Below are positions 54,950 through 62,172 of a stretch of 64,000 bases of DNA, in pieces (position 1 is the first letter of the stretch; each line of letters begins with the position of its first letter). The stretch lies in the NCBI GenBank assembly GCA_019635355.1, contig JAHBZQ010000001.1, positions 1,426,001 through 1,490,000 on the forward strand. Reading direction: 5' to 3'. The notes beneath the pieces were generated by a model. That model saw nothing but the letters and a program-made list of their open reading frames with translations, was not told where the DNA came from and searched no databases. This DNA is from Rhizobacter sp. (GTDB taxonomy: Bacteria > Pseudomonadota > Gammaproteobacteria > Burkholderiales > Burkholderiaceae_C). A program made the translations under genes and the position numbers.

Positions 54950-57418
54950 TCAGGCCACCAGTGACAGCACGCTGCGTGACGCCGCATGCGAGAAGAACTT
55001 CAGCGTGAGCTCGTCCGACACCGTGTGCGCCGCACGCTGGATCTGCTCGAGCGCCGACGCCAGCACCTCGCTCTCGGGGTGAAGATCAGCCGGCTGCAAC
55101 GCCTGCAGCGCGGCCTGCACAGGCGCCAGCACGTCGCCCGCGAAGCGGCCGTGCGCACGCTCCAGCTTGTCGACGTATTCCACCAGCCCCTTCACCTGGA
55201 AGGCCACCGAGCGCGGGTTGGTGTCGTCGCGCACCAGCAGGTCGAGCACCGGCAGCCACTCGGGTGCCACGAGGTAGCGCGAGCGGTAGGTGACGGTGGA
55301 GTCGGCCAGCTCGAGCAGCCAGTCGAGCCCGTCGGCGCGGCCTTCGTGCGTGGCCACCTGCAGCGTTGTGCACAGGTTTGACAGGCGCTCGATGCGCCGC
55401 CCGATCGACAGGAAGCGCCAGCCGGTGCCGCGTGTCATGCCGTCGAGCACGTAGCCCGACAAGGTCATCATCGTCGTCACCGCCCGGTCGAGCCAGGCAA
55501 GCGCAAGCGGCAACGAGCTGCCGCGCTGGAACACCGGGTCGCCGATCAGCCGGTTCAGCGTGCGCCAGTTGTCGGCCGACATGCGGTCGCGCAGGTTGAA
55601 GGCCACGCGCGAGAGCTGCCTGAGGCGCTGGCTCAAACCCTCGTCGGGGTGCGTGGCCGCGCGCAGCAGCTCGGTGCCGGGGTTGTCGGTGGCGTCGATG
55701 AGGCCGGCGCGCTGCGCCAGTGCGAGCACCGGCACCAAACCGTCGGAGCGACCGTCGGCGTTGGCATCGGTCGCCCCGAGCACCGCCGTGATCGCCACGC
55801 GCAAGAGGCGCGCGGCGGTGTCGCAGCGCTCGCCGTAGCGGCCGAACCAGAACAGGTTTTCCGCGGTGCGCGAGGGCACGTTGCCGCGCGAGGTGACGAG
55901 GTCTTGCGGCGTGACCGTGCTGGAGAGCAGCGAGAACGCCGCATTCACCGGCCCGTCGGACAACACCCAGGTGTCTTTCGAGCCGCCGCCGCGCTGCATC
56001 GCGATCACGCGCGAGTTGCGGTCGCTCGCCACGCGCGTGAGCCCACCCGGCATCACGCGATAACCCTGCGGGGTGGCAACGGCAAACACGCGCAGGCCCA
56101 CGGTGCGGGCACTCAGGTGGTCGCCCTGCTGCGCGGCCCCGCGCTCGAGCACCGGCGCCTGCGATACATGCACCCACTCCTGCGCCACGTAGCGCTGGGG
56201 CCGCGCGGCCACGCGCGCCTTGAGCACGGTGCGTTCGTCGGCCGAGAGGTCGGCGCCGAACACCGCCGGCTCTTTCGCCGAACGCTCCAGCGGCTTGATG
56301 AGGATGTGGTCGAGCCGCTTCCAGGCGTCTTCGAACGCGGCCGGCTCGCCCAGCCACCAGGTGGCGACCGACGGCAGCTTCAGCGCTTCGCCGAGCAGTT
56401 GCTCGCTGAGCTTGGGCAGGTAGCCGAGCAAGGCGCCGGACTCCAGCACGCCTGAGCCGAGCGCATTCGCCACGAGCACCGTGCCGCGGCGCGCGCAGTC
56501 GGTAAGACCTGCCACGCCGAGGGCGGAGTCGGAGCGCAGCTCCAGCGGGTCGCAGTAGTCGTCGTCCTGGCGGCGCAGGATGGCGTGCACGCGCTTGAGG
56601 CCTTCGACCGTCTTCATCCACACACGGCCGTCGCGCACGGTGAGGTCGGTGCCCTCCACCAGCGCAAAGCCGAGGTAGCGCGCGAGCAGCGCGTGCTCGA
56701 AGTAGGTCTCGTTGTACGGGCCCGGCGTGAGCAGCGCGATCAGCGGCGGGCCGTCGCCTTTCGGTGCCCAGCGCAGCAGCGACTCGCGCATGTGCGAGAA
56801 GAAGGAGGCCAGGTGCTGCACGTGCAGGTCGCGAAAGAGCTGCGGGAACACGCGCGACACCACCAGCCGGTTTTCGAGCGCATAGCCCACGCCCGAGGGC
56901 GCCTGCGTGCGGTCGCTCACCACCCACCAGCGCCCATCGGGCGAGCGCGCGAGGTCGGCGGCGTAGTGGAAGAGGTGCACGCCACCCGGCGGGCGGATGC
57001 CCTGCACCTGGTGCAGGTAACCGCCATGCCCAAACACCACCGAGGGCGGGATCGCACCGCTCCTGAGCAGCGACTGCTCGCCGTACACGTCGGCCAGCAC
57101 GCGGTTGAGCAGCTCGGCGCGCTGCGCGATGCCGGCTTCGATCTCGTCCCACTCGCGTGGCGAGAGCAGCAGCGGCAGCGGGTCGACTTCCCACGGCCGA
57201 TCGGCGCCCTTCGGGTCGGCGTAGACGTTGTAAGTGATGCCGTTCTCGCGCACCTGCCGCTCCATCAGCGCCAGCGTGTCGCTCACGCCCGCGCCTTCTC
57301 GCTCGGCCAGGGCGTGCAGGAAGGCGTCCCAGTGCGGACGCGGGTCACCCGAGGAGGCCAGCAGCTCGTCGTAGCGGCCTTCGAGGGCGGAGTAAGCGGA
57401 GAGCAGCCTCTTCAACAT
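54950..57418 (-). CDS. Circularly permuted ATP-grasp protein fused to an alpha-E domain
   Basis: 822 residues. The N-terminal half (about 1-480) is a circularly permuted type 2 ATP-grasp ligase (NGITYNVYADPKGADRPWEVDPLPLLL; TPGPYNETYFEHALLARYLG; RRQDDDYCDPLELRSDS). The C-terminal part (about 510-822) is an alpha-helical alpha-E domain (SRTAENLFWFGRYGERCDTAARLLRV). In many genomes these are two separate genes; here they are fused. Predicted to ligate an amino acid or peptide, with the downstream transglutaminase acting on the product. Confidence 0.9.
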   Translation of the reverse strand: MLKRLLSAYSALEGRYDELLASSGDPRPHWDAFLHALAEREGAGVSDTLALMERQVRENGITYNVYADPKGADRPWEVDPLPLLLSPREWDEIEAGIAQRAELLNRVLADVYGEQSLLRSGAIPPSVVFGHGGYLHQVQGIRPPGGVHLFHYAADLARSPDGRWWVVSDRTQAPSGVGYALENRLVVSRVFPQLFRDLHVQHLASFFSHMRESLLRWAPKGDGPPLIALLTPGPYNETYFEHALLARYLGFALVEGTDLTVRDGRVWMKTVEGLKRVHAILRRQDDDYCDPLELRSDSALGVAGLTDCARRGTVLVANALGSGVLESGALLGYLPKLSEQLLGEALKLPSVATWWLGEPAAFEDAWKRLDHILIKPLERSAKEPAVFGADLSADERTVLKARVAARPQRYVAQEWVHVSQAPVLERGAAQQGDHLSARTVGLRVFAVATPQGYRVMPGGLTRVASDRNSRVIAMQRGGGSKDTWVLSDGPVNAAFSLLSSTVTPQDLVTSRGNVPSRTAENLFWFGRYGERCDTAARLLRVAITAVLGATDANADGRSDGLVPVLALAQRAGLIDATDNPGTELLRAATHPDEGLSQRLRQLSRVAFNLRDRMSADNWRTLNRLIGDPVFQRGSSLPLALAWLDRAVTTMMTLSGYVLDGMTRGTGWRFLSIGRRIERLSNLCTTLQVATHEGRADGLDWLLELADSTVTYRSRYLVAPEWLPVLDLLVRDDTNPRSVAFQVKGLVEYVDKLERAHGRFAGDVLAPVQAALQALQPADLHPESEVLASALEQIQRAAHTVSDELTLKFFSHAASRSVLSLVA

Positions 57419-57574
57419 GGATGGGCGATTCTCTTAGATTGGTGCAGCGCGGCAGGGCCACCGTAACCCGGGGCTGTCGTGCAAAAACAATACCCGCGTG
57501 GTGAACCGCACAGCCCTGCCCGCGGCGCACGCGCGGGCGCTCAACTGCGGGCGGGCGCAGGTCGATATGCCGTC

Positions 57575-59425
57575 ATGTCTGCACGCGTGCCTGGGCTTGG
57601 GGTTTGGCGTCGGGCCGTCGTGCACTTCGCCGTCGGCCTGGCGGGGCTCATGGCGCTCGCCTCGGCCCAGGCGGCCGAACCCGTGGCCTGGCAGCCCAAC
57701 GCCCCGGCGCTCGGCATCGTGCCCCAGGCCGAGTGGCTGGAAGACAAGAGCGCCCGCCTCGACCTCGCCGGCGCCCGCGCCGCCAGCGGTTGGCAATACG
57801 GCCGCGGCAACGCGCTCGGCTTCGGCTACAGCCCCTCGGCCTTCTGGGTGCGCTGGAAGATCGCCAACACCGCCGACCAGCCCGCCGACGCCGTGATCGA
57901 CCTCGGCCAGCCACGCCACGACCATGCGCAGTGGCATGTGCTGCGCCTCGGCGGCAGCCGGGTCGAGACGGTGCACGGCGGCGACCGCCTGCCCTTCGCG
58001 CAGCAGCCGCTGCCTCACCGCAACATCGCCCTGCCCCTGCACCTGGCACCGCGCGAGACGGTCGAGGTGTGGGTGCGCCTGTCCACCCACGACGGCCTCT
58101 TCGAGGCGCTGCCGGTCACACTGCACAGCCGCGCCGGCTTCGAAGCGGCGATGGACCGCGAAGACAAGATCCTCATGCTCTTCCACGGCGGGGTGCTGGC
58201 GCTCGGCCTCTACAACCTGCTGCTCTTCATCGCGACCAAGCAGCGTGCCTTCGGCCACTACGCGCACTACGTGGGCTGGTTCCTGCTGTGGAACCTCACC
58301 TCGCGCGGCTACGCCTGGCAGCACCTGTGGCCCGATGCGCCGGCGTTCAACAACGACTTCCTCACCGTCGCCACCGGGGCGGTGTTTGCCGCGGTGGGCC
58401 TCTTCGCCATCTCGTACCTGCGCCTGCGCGAACACCTGGGCCGGCCGTGGATCATCGCGGTGCAGGTGCTGGTGGCGCTCAACGTGGGCGATGCGCTGCT
58501 GGCCCTCACCGGCCACTACGCGCTCGGCGTGATGGTCGGCTGGGCGACGGGGCTGCCGCTGGGCATCCTCACGCTCGTGATCGCCGCACGGCTGGCGCTC
58601 AAGGGCCACCGCGCGGCGCGCTTCTTCGTGATCGCCTTCACCCTGCTGTGCCTGGGCGCCGCGGCCTACATCGCGCAGATCGCGACGCTGGCGCCCGTCA
58701 ACTGGTTCACCACCTGGGGCATCCAGATCGGCTCGACCTTCGAGGTGCTGCTGCTCGCACTCGGTCTGGCCGACATGCTCAACACGCTGCGCATCGAGAA
58801 GGTGGCCGCCGAGCGCCGCGCCCGGCAGGCCCAGCAGGCGTTGGCCGGCAAGCTTGAGGCGCAGGTGAAGGAGCGCACCCAGGCGCTCGACGCGGCCAAC
58901 CGCCGCCTGCAGGAACTCTCGATCACCGACGAGCTGACCGGCGCCTTCAACCGCCGCCACTTCAACGACTTCTGCGCGCAGCTGCTCGAGCACCAGCCGC
59001 GCCACGAGCCGCTCGCGTTCTGCATGTTCGACCTCGACCACTTCAAGAGCTTCAACGACCTGCTCGGCCACAGCGCGGGCGACCAGGTGCTGCGCGCCGT
59101 CTCGGGCGCCGTGCGCGCCGAGCTGCGCCGCTCGGGCGACCTGCTGTTCCGGCTGGGGGGCGAGGAATTCGGGCTGCTCTTCACCGCCAAGACGCCCGAG
59201 GCGGCGCAGCAGTTCGTCGAACGCCTGCGCCAGTCGATCCGCCAGCTGCACATCAAGCACCCGGGCAGCCCGACGGGCATCGTCACCGCGAGCTTCGGCG
59301 TGGCCTGGTGGGGGCAGCCGCTGGGCTCGCCGCTCTCGCGCGAAGAGCTGTACGCCCACGCCGACGAGCAGCTCTACGGCGCCAAGGCAGCGGGGCGCGA
59401 CCAGGTGGCCCTGCTCGCCGTCTGA
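57575..59425 (+). CDS. Diguanylate cyclase with 7TMR-DISM sensory module
   Basis: 616 residues: signal peptide (cleavage near AQA|AEP), a periplasmic 7TMR-DISM extracellular-2 domain (about 40-180), seven helices (about 195-400), a coiled coil (about 405-450) and a GGDEF domain. The active-site motif is GGEEF (528-532), a functional variant, with ITDELTGAFNRRHF at the domain start. It makes cyclic di-GMP in response to an external signal, perhaps a carbohydrate. The ATG at 57575 gives a proper signal peptide; the upstream extension to 57479 does not. Confidence 0.9.
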   Translation: MSARVPGLGVWRRAVVHFAVGLAGLMALASAQAAEPVAWQPNAPALGIVPQAEWLEDKSARLDLAGARAASGWQYGRGNALGFGYSPSAFWVRWKIANTADQPADAVIDLGQPRHDHAQWHVLRLGGSRVETVHGGDRLPFAQQPLPHRNIALPLHLAPRETVEVWVRLSTHDGLFEALPVTLHSRAGFEAAMDREDKILMLFHGGVLALGLYNLLLFIATKQRAFGHYAHYVGWFLLWNLTSRGYAWQHLWPDAPAFNNDFLTVATGAVFAAVGLFAISYLRLREHLGRPWIIAVQVLVALNVGDALLALTGHYALGVMVGWATGLPLGILTLVIAARLALKGHRAARFFVIAFTLLCLGAAAYIAQIATLAPVNWFTTWGIQIGSTFEVLLLALGLADMLNTLRIEKVAAERRARQAQQALAGKLEAQVKERTQALDAANRRLQELSITDELTGAFNRRHFNDFCAQLLEHQPRHEPLAFCMFDLDHFKSFNDLLGHSAGDQVLRAVSGAVRAELRRSGDLLFRLGGEEFGLLFTAKTPEAAQQFVERLRQSIRQLHIKHPGSPTGIVTASFGVAWWGQPLGSPLSREELYAHADEQLYGAKAAGRDQVALLAV

Positions 59426-59497
59426 CCTGCAAGCCGATCGGCGGCCTCCGGGTTTCGACGCTCGCCGCGCCCGCGCCGCGCTGCTACCCTGCGCCGC

Positions 59498-59989
59498 ATG
59501 AACACCCGACACCCCACCCTCGCCCTGGCCCTTGGCTTCACGCTCCTGCTCGGCGCCTGCGCCCAGCTCGACACCAAGCCGGTGACCGACGCGGCCATCA
59601 CGCCGCTCAACGACCTCAACCTCGTGCAAGCGCCCATCCCGCCACTGCTCGTGGCCGTGGCCGCGCGGCCCTACGCCCCGCCGCTCGACGCGAGCTGCAC
59701 CGCGCTCGCGGCCGAGATCAAGGCGCTCGATGAGCTGCTAGGCGCCGACCTCGACACCCCGCCCACCGCCACCAACCCGAGCCTCATCGAGCGCGGCGTG
59801 ACGCTCGCCACCAACGAGGCCGTCGGCACCGTGCGCAGCGCCGCAGAAGGTGTGGTGCCCTATCGCAAATGGGTGCGCAAGCTGAGCGGCGCCGAGCGCT
59901 ACTCGAAGGACGTGGCCGCGGCCATCGCGGCCGGCACCGTGCGGCGCGCCTACCTCAAGGGCCAGCTGGTCGCACGCAGCTGCGTGTGA
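59498..59989 (+). CDS. Hypothetical lipoprotein
   Basis: The 163-residue protein has a lipoprotein signal (MNTRHPTLALALGFTLLLGAC; lipobox LLGAC, Cys21). The rest is mixed, with an alpha-helical C-terminus (RYSKDVAAAIAAGTVRRAYLKGQLV) ending in a cysteine. Family not recognised. It lies 72 nt after the diguanylate cyclase gene and converges with the small gene at 60008. Confidence 0.75.
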   Translation: MNTRHPTLALALGFTLLLGACAQLDTKPVTDAAITPLNDLNLVQAPIPPLLVAVAARPYAPPLDASCTALAAEIKALDELLGADLDTPPTATNPSLIERGVTLATNEAVGTVRSAAEGVVPYRKWVRKLSGAERYSKDVAAAIAAGTVRRAYLKGQLVARSCV

Positions 59990-60007
59990 GCCCGGGGCCG
60001 TGAGGCC

Positions 60008-60301
60008 CTATTCCAGAAGGCCCTGGATCTCTTTCCGGTAGGTCAGGTTGGCCGCCGTGCACATGGCCGTGCCGGTGGTCAGCCCCGCCAGGAAGCCGGC
60101 CAGCCCGGCCGAGATGGTCCCGATGCCCGGCACGACGACGGTGCCGCCTTGCGCGCTGGCCGCGCCGATCGCGATGCCCAGCGGCAGGCCCGAGATCTTG
60201 GCGCAGCGCTTGGCGATGCTGAAGAGCGTGTCCTGCTCGTTGTAGGAAAGAAAACCCAGCTTCACCAGCTCGCGCCGGAATTCGTCGGTGGTCTCGGCCA
60301 T
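60008..60301 (-). CDS. Small glycine-rich hydrophobic hypothetical protein
   Basis: 97 residues: a charged N-terminal half (MAETTDEFRRELVKLGFLSYNEQDT) and a glycine-zipper-like hydrophobic half (LPLGIAIGAASAQGG, GIGTISAGLAGFLAGLTTG) that could insert in a membrane or self-associate. No family recognised. The ATG at 60301 has GAGGG 7 nt upstream; an ATG at 60337 lacks one. Converges on the lipoprotein gene with an 18-nt gap. Confidence 0.6.
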   Translation of the reverse strand: MAETTDEFRRELVKLGFLSYNEQDTLFSIAKRCAKISGLPLGIAIGAASAQGGTVVVPGIGTISAGLAGFLAGLTTGTAMCTAANLTYRKEIQGLLE

Positions 60302-60394
60302 GTCGGCACCCTCTGCGTTGTGATCGGCAGCGCCCATTAGAGACAGATTGCGCCGCGTCCGCGTACTCGATATTGAGGAATCGTGCGCGCCGGC

Positions 60395-61006
60395 TCAGAG
60401 CCGGTCGATGGAGCGGCGCAGGTTCGCACGGGCCGGTGCTTCGAGGCGGTCGGCGTAGGCCTCGGTGTTGTAGAGGCGCGGCCGCGCGAGAAAGCCCCGC
60501 AACACCGAGCGCCGCTTGGTGCGGAAGAGCAGCTCCGGCACGTGGCGGTATTCGTCGCGCACCTGGCGCTCGTATTCGTCGAAGCGGGCCGGCTCGGCGC
60601 CGAGGATGGACAGGTCCACGTCGACCATCACGCGAGCGTCGCAGGTGGCGGTCACCGCGTGGTGCTCGGTCGCCATCACGAGCGCATGCACCCGGTCGGC
60701 CGCCTCGCGGTTGCCCGCGGCGGCCACGGTGTCGCGCGCCCAGTCGGCGCTGGCGGCCTCGTTGCCGCGGGCGTGGGTGTCGTACACGGCATCGTGGAAC
60801 CACAACGCGATGAGCACCTCGCCCGGGTGCTCGGCCAGGCGCTCGATCTCACCGGCCTGGGCGAGGCACTCGCGCAGGTGCTGCAGCGTGTGGTAGTGGC
60901 GCTGCGGCTCGGCATAGGCGCGGCACAGCGACTCGAAGGTGTTGCGCGGTGGCTCAGCCAGGCCGGCCAGCGACCAGGCGTGTTGCCAGCTCGACAGCAT
61001 CGTCAT
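60395..61006 (-). CDS. HD-domain metal-dependent hydrolase
   Basis: The 203-residue protein has YHTLQHLRECL and LWFHDAVYDTHARGNE, supplying the conserved His and His-Asp metal ligands of the HD superfamily, in the form found in a group of predicted metal-dependent HD phosphohydrolases. Substrate not known. The ATG overlaps the stop of the upstream membrane protein gene (ATGA at 61003-61006), so the two are coupled. Confidence 0.82.
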   Translation of the reverse strand: MTMLSSWQHAWSLAGLAEPPRNTFESLCRAYAEPQRHYHTLQHLRECLAQAGEIERLAEHPGEVLIALWFHDAVYDTHARGNEAASADWARDTVAAAGNREAADRVHALVMATEHHAVTATCDARVMVDVDLSILGAEPARFDEYERQVRDEYRHVPELLFRTKRRSVLRGFLARPRLYNTEAYADRLEAPARANLRRSIDRL

Positions 61007-61431
61007 GCGGCGGCTCCCATCGCCTGCTTCGAGGTGATGTGCGGCGAAAGGTCGGCGTAGAGATCGCTCATGTTCCTGCTGGTCCCGATGGTCACTTCTT
61101 CATCACCCAGCTTGACGACCAGGCAGATGGCGCCTTCTTCCAGGCCCCAGTCGCCGCCGTACCAGATGTCGGTGATCGCCTGCGCACGGTGGACCTTGTA
61201 GGGGATGAACAGCCACTTCTTCACGATGACGACTTCGGCCGGCTTCACCGTGATCGACGCCCTGAGCCCCGCCACGTGCACGACGCACAGCATCAGGCAG
61301 GCCACACCAACCCTCCAGCCGCTCAGGCCGAAGGCCGCCAGGATGCCGAAGAACGTCAGGTAGACGTGCCAAAGCCAGGCCGAGAACTGGGCCAATGAGT
61401 CGCTGCTTTCGAAAGAATAGGTCTTGTCCAT
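61003..61431 (-). CDS. Hypothetical two-helix membrane protein
   Basis: 142 residues. Two adjacent hydrophobic segments (about residues 12-55, LWHVYLTFFGILAAFGLSGW then VGVACLMLCVVHVAGL) precede a small soluble beta-rich domain (ITVKPAEVVIVKKWLFIPYK) reminiscent of PH-like membrane proteins. Family not recognised. The ATG at 61431 has a strong GGGGAGG 6 nt upstream. It is divergent from the TetR gene and reads through an intergenic region with two TetR-type operators, so it is the probable regulated target together with the HD hydrolase. Confidence 0.7.
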   Translation of the reverse strand: MDKTYSFESSDSLAQFSAWLWHVYLTFFGILAAFGLSGWRVGVACLMLCVVHVAGLRASITVKPAEVVIVKKWLFIPYKVHRAQAITDIWYGGDWGLEEGAICLVVKLGDEEVTIGTSRNMSDLYADLSPHITSKQAMGAAA

Positions 61432-61457
61432 GAGGCACCTCCCCTGGGTCTCAATAA

Positions 61458-61473
61458 TTGGTTGTGCAACCAA
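61458..61473. promoter_or_regulatory. Operator 1, TTGGTTGTGCAACCAA
   Basis: Perfect dyad (extended to 20 bp by flanking AA/TT) in the 117-nt region between divergent genes. It shares the pattern TTGGTYGWKCARCCAA with the second site at 61519-61534. Typical TetR-family operator size and symmetry. Confidence 0.75.
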
Positions 61474-61518
61474 TTTATCCGGACTGTAGCCACCTCACCC
61501 ATCGATTGCAACGATAAT

Positions 61519-61534
61519 TTGGTCGATCAGCCAA
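61519..61534. promoter_or_regulatory. Operator 2, TTGGTCGATCAGCCAA
   Basis: Near-perfect dyad matching operator 1 at 12 of 16 positions, including both TTGGT/CCAA ends, centred 61 bp from it and 15 nt before the TetR ATG. Placement fits autorepression. Confidence 0.72.
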
Positions 61535-61548
61535 AAATAGTTCACGCC

Positions 61549-62172
61549 ATGCCTCGCACCCCCAGCACCACCAACACCGAGAGCCGCCGCGCCGCGATCG
61601 TGGCGGCCATGCTGCCGGTGATGGCGCGCCACGGCTACGAGAAGGCCACCATCCAGGCCATTGCGCGCGAAGCTGGGCTGACGCCGGGGCTCATCCACTA
61701 CCACTTCAAGAGCAAGCAGGAGATCCTGGTCTCGCTGGTGGGGGCGATCGTCGAGTTCGCGCGCACGCGCTTCGAGGGCCAATCGGTGGACTCGGCCTCG
61801 CCGATGGAGCGGCTGCAGGCCTACGTGCACGCCCGGCTCGGCCTGGGCACTGGGGCGGCGCCCGACATGGTGGCGGCCTGGGTGATGATCGGCGCCGAGG
61901 CCGTGCGACAGCCGGAGGTGCGCGTGCTCTACGAACAGGCTGTTGCGCAGGAACTCGCGCTGCTCACGCAGCTGCTGACGGACTGCCTCGCCGACAAACG
62001 CCGCGCCACCGATTCGGCCCCTACCCTCGCCGCGGGCCTGCTAGCGCTGATGGAAGGCGCCTTCCAGCTGTCGAGCGCCGCCGCGAAGGTGATGCCGGCC
62101 GGCTACGCGGCCGAGGCCGCGATGGCCTTCGCCACCCACGGCATCGAGGCTGCGCCCAAACGCAAGGCTTAG
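61549..62172 (+). CDS. TetR-family transcriptional regulator, BetI-like
   Basis: 207 residues: N-terminal helix-turn-helix (about 12-58; ATIQAIAREAGLTPGLIHYHFKSKQEIL) and a TetR_C_6/BetI-like ligand domain (AWVMIGAEAVRQPEVRVLY). It is divergent from the membrane protein/HD hydrolase pair, with two matching operators between. The ATG at 61549 is chosen; the longer frame from 61462 would read through both operators. Its TAG stop overlaps the TAA of the convergent radical SAM gene within TTAG (62169-62172). Ligand unknown. Confidence 0.88.
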   Translation: MPRTPSTTNTESRRAAIVAAMLPVMARHGYEKATIQAIAREAGLTPGLIHYHFKSKQEILVSLVGAIVEFARTRFEGQSVDSASPMERLQAYVHARLGLGTGAAPDMVAAWVMIGAEAVRQPEVRVLYEQAVAQELALLTQLLTDCLADKRRATDSAPTLAAGLLALMEGAFQLSSAAAKVMPAGYAAEAAMAFATHGIEAAPKRKA

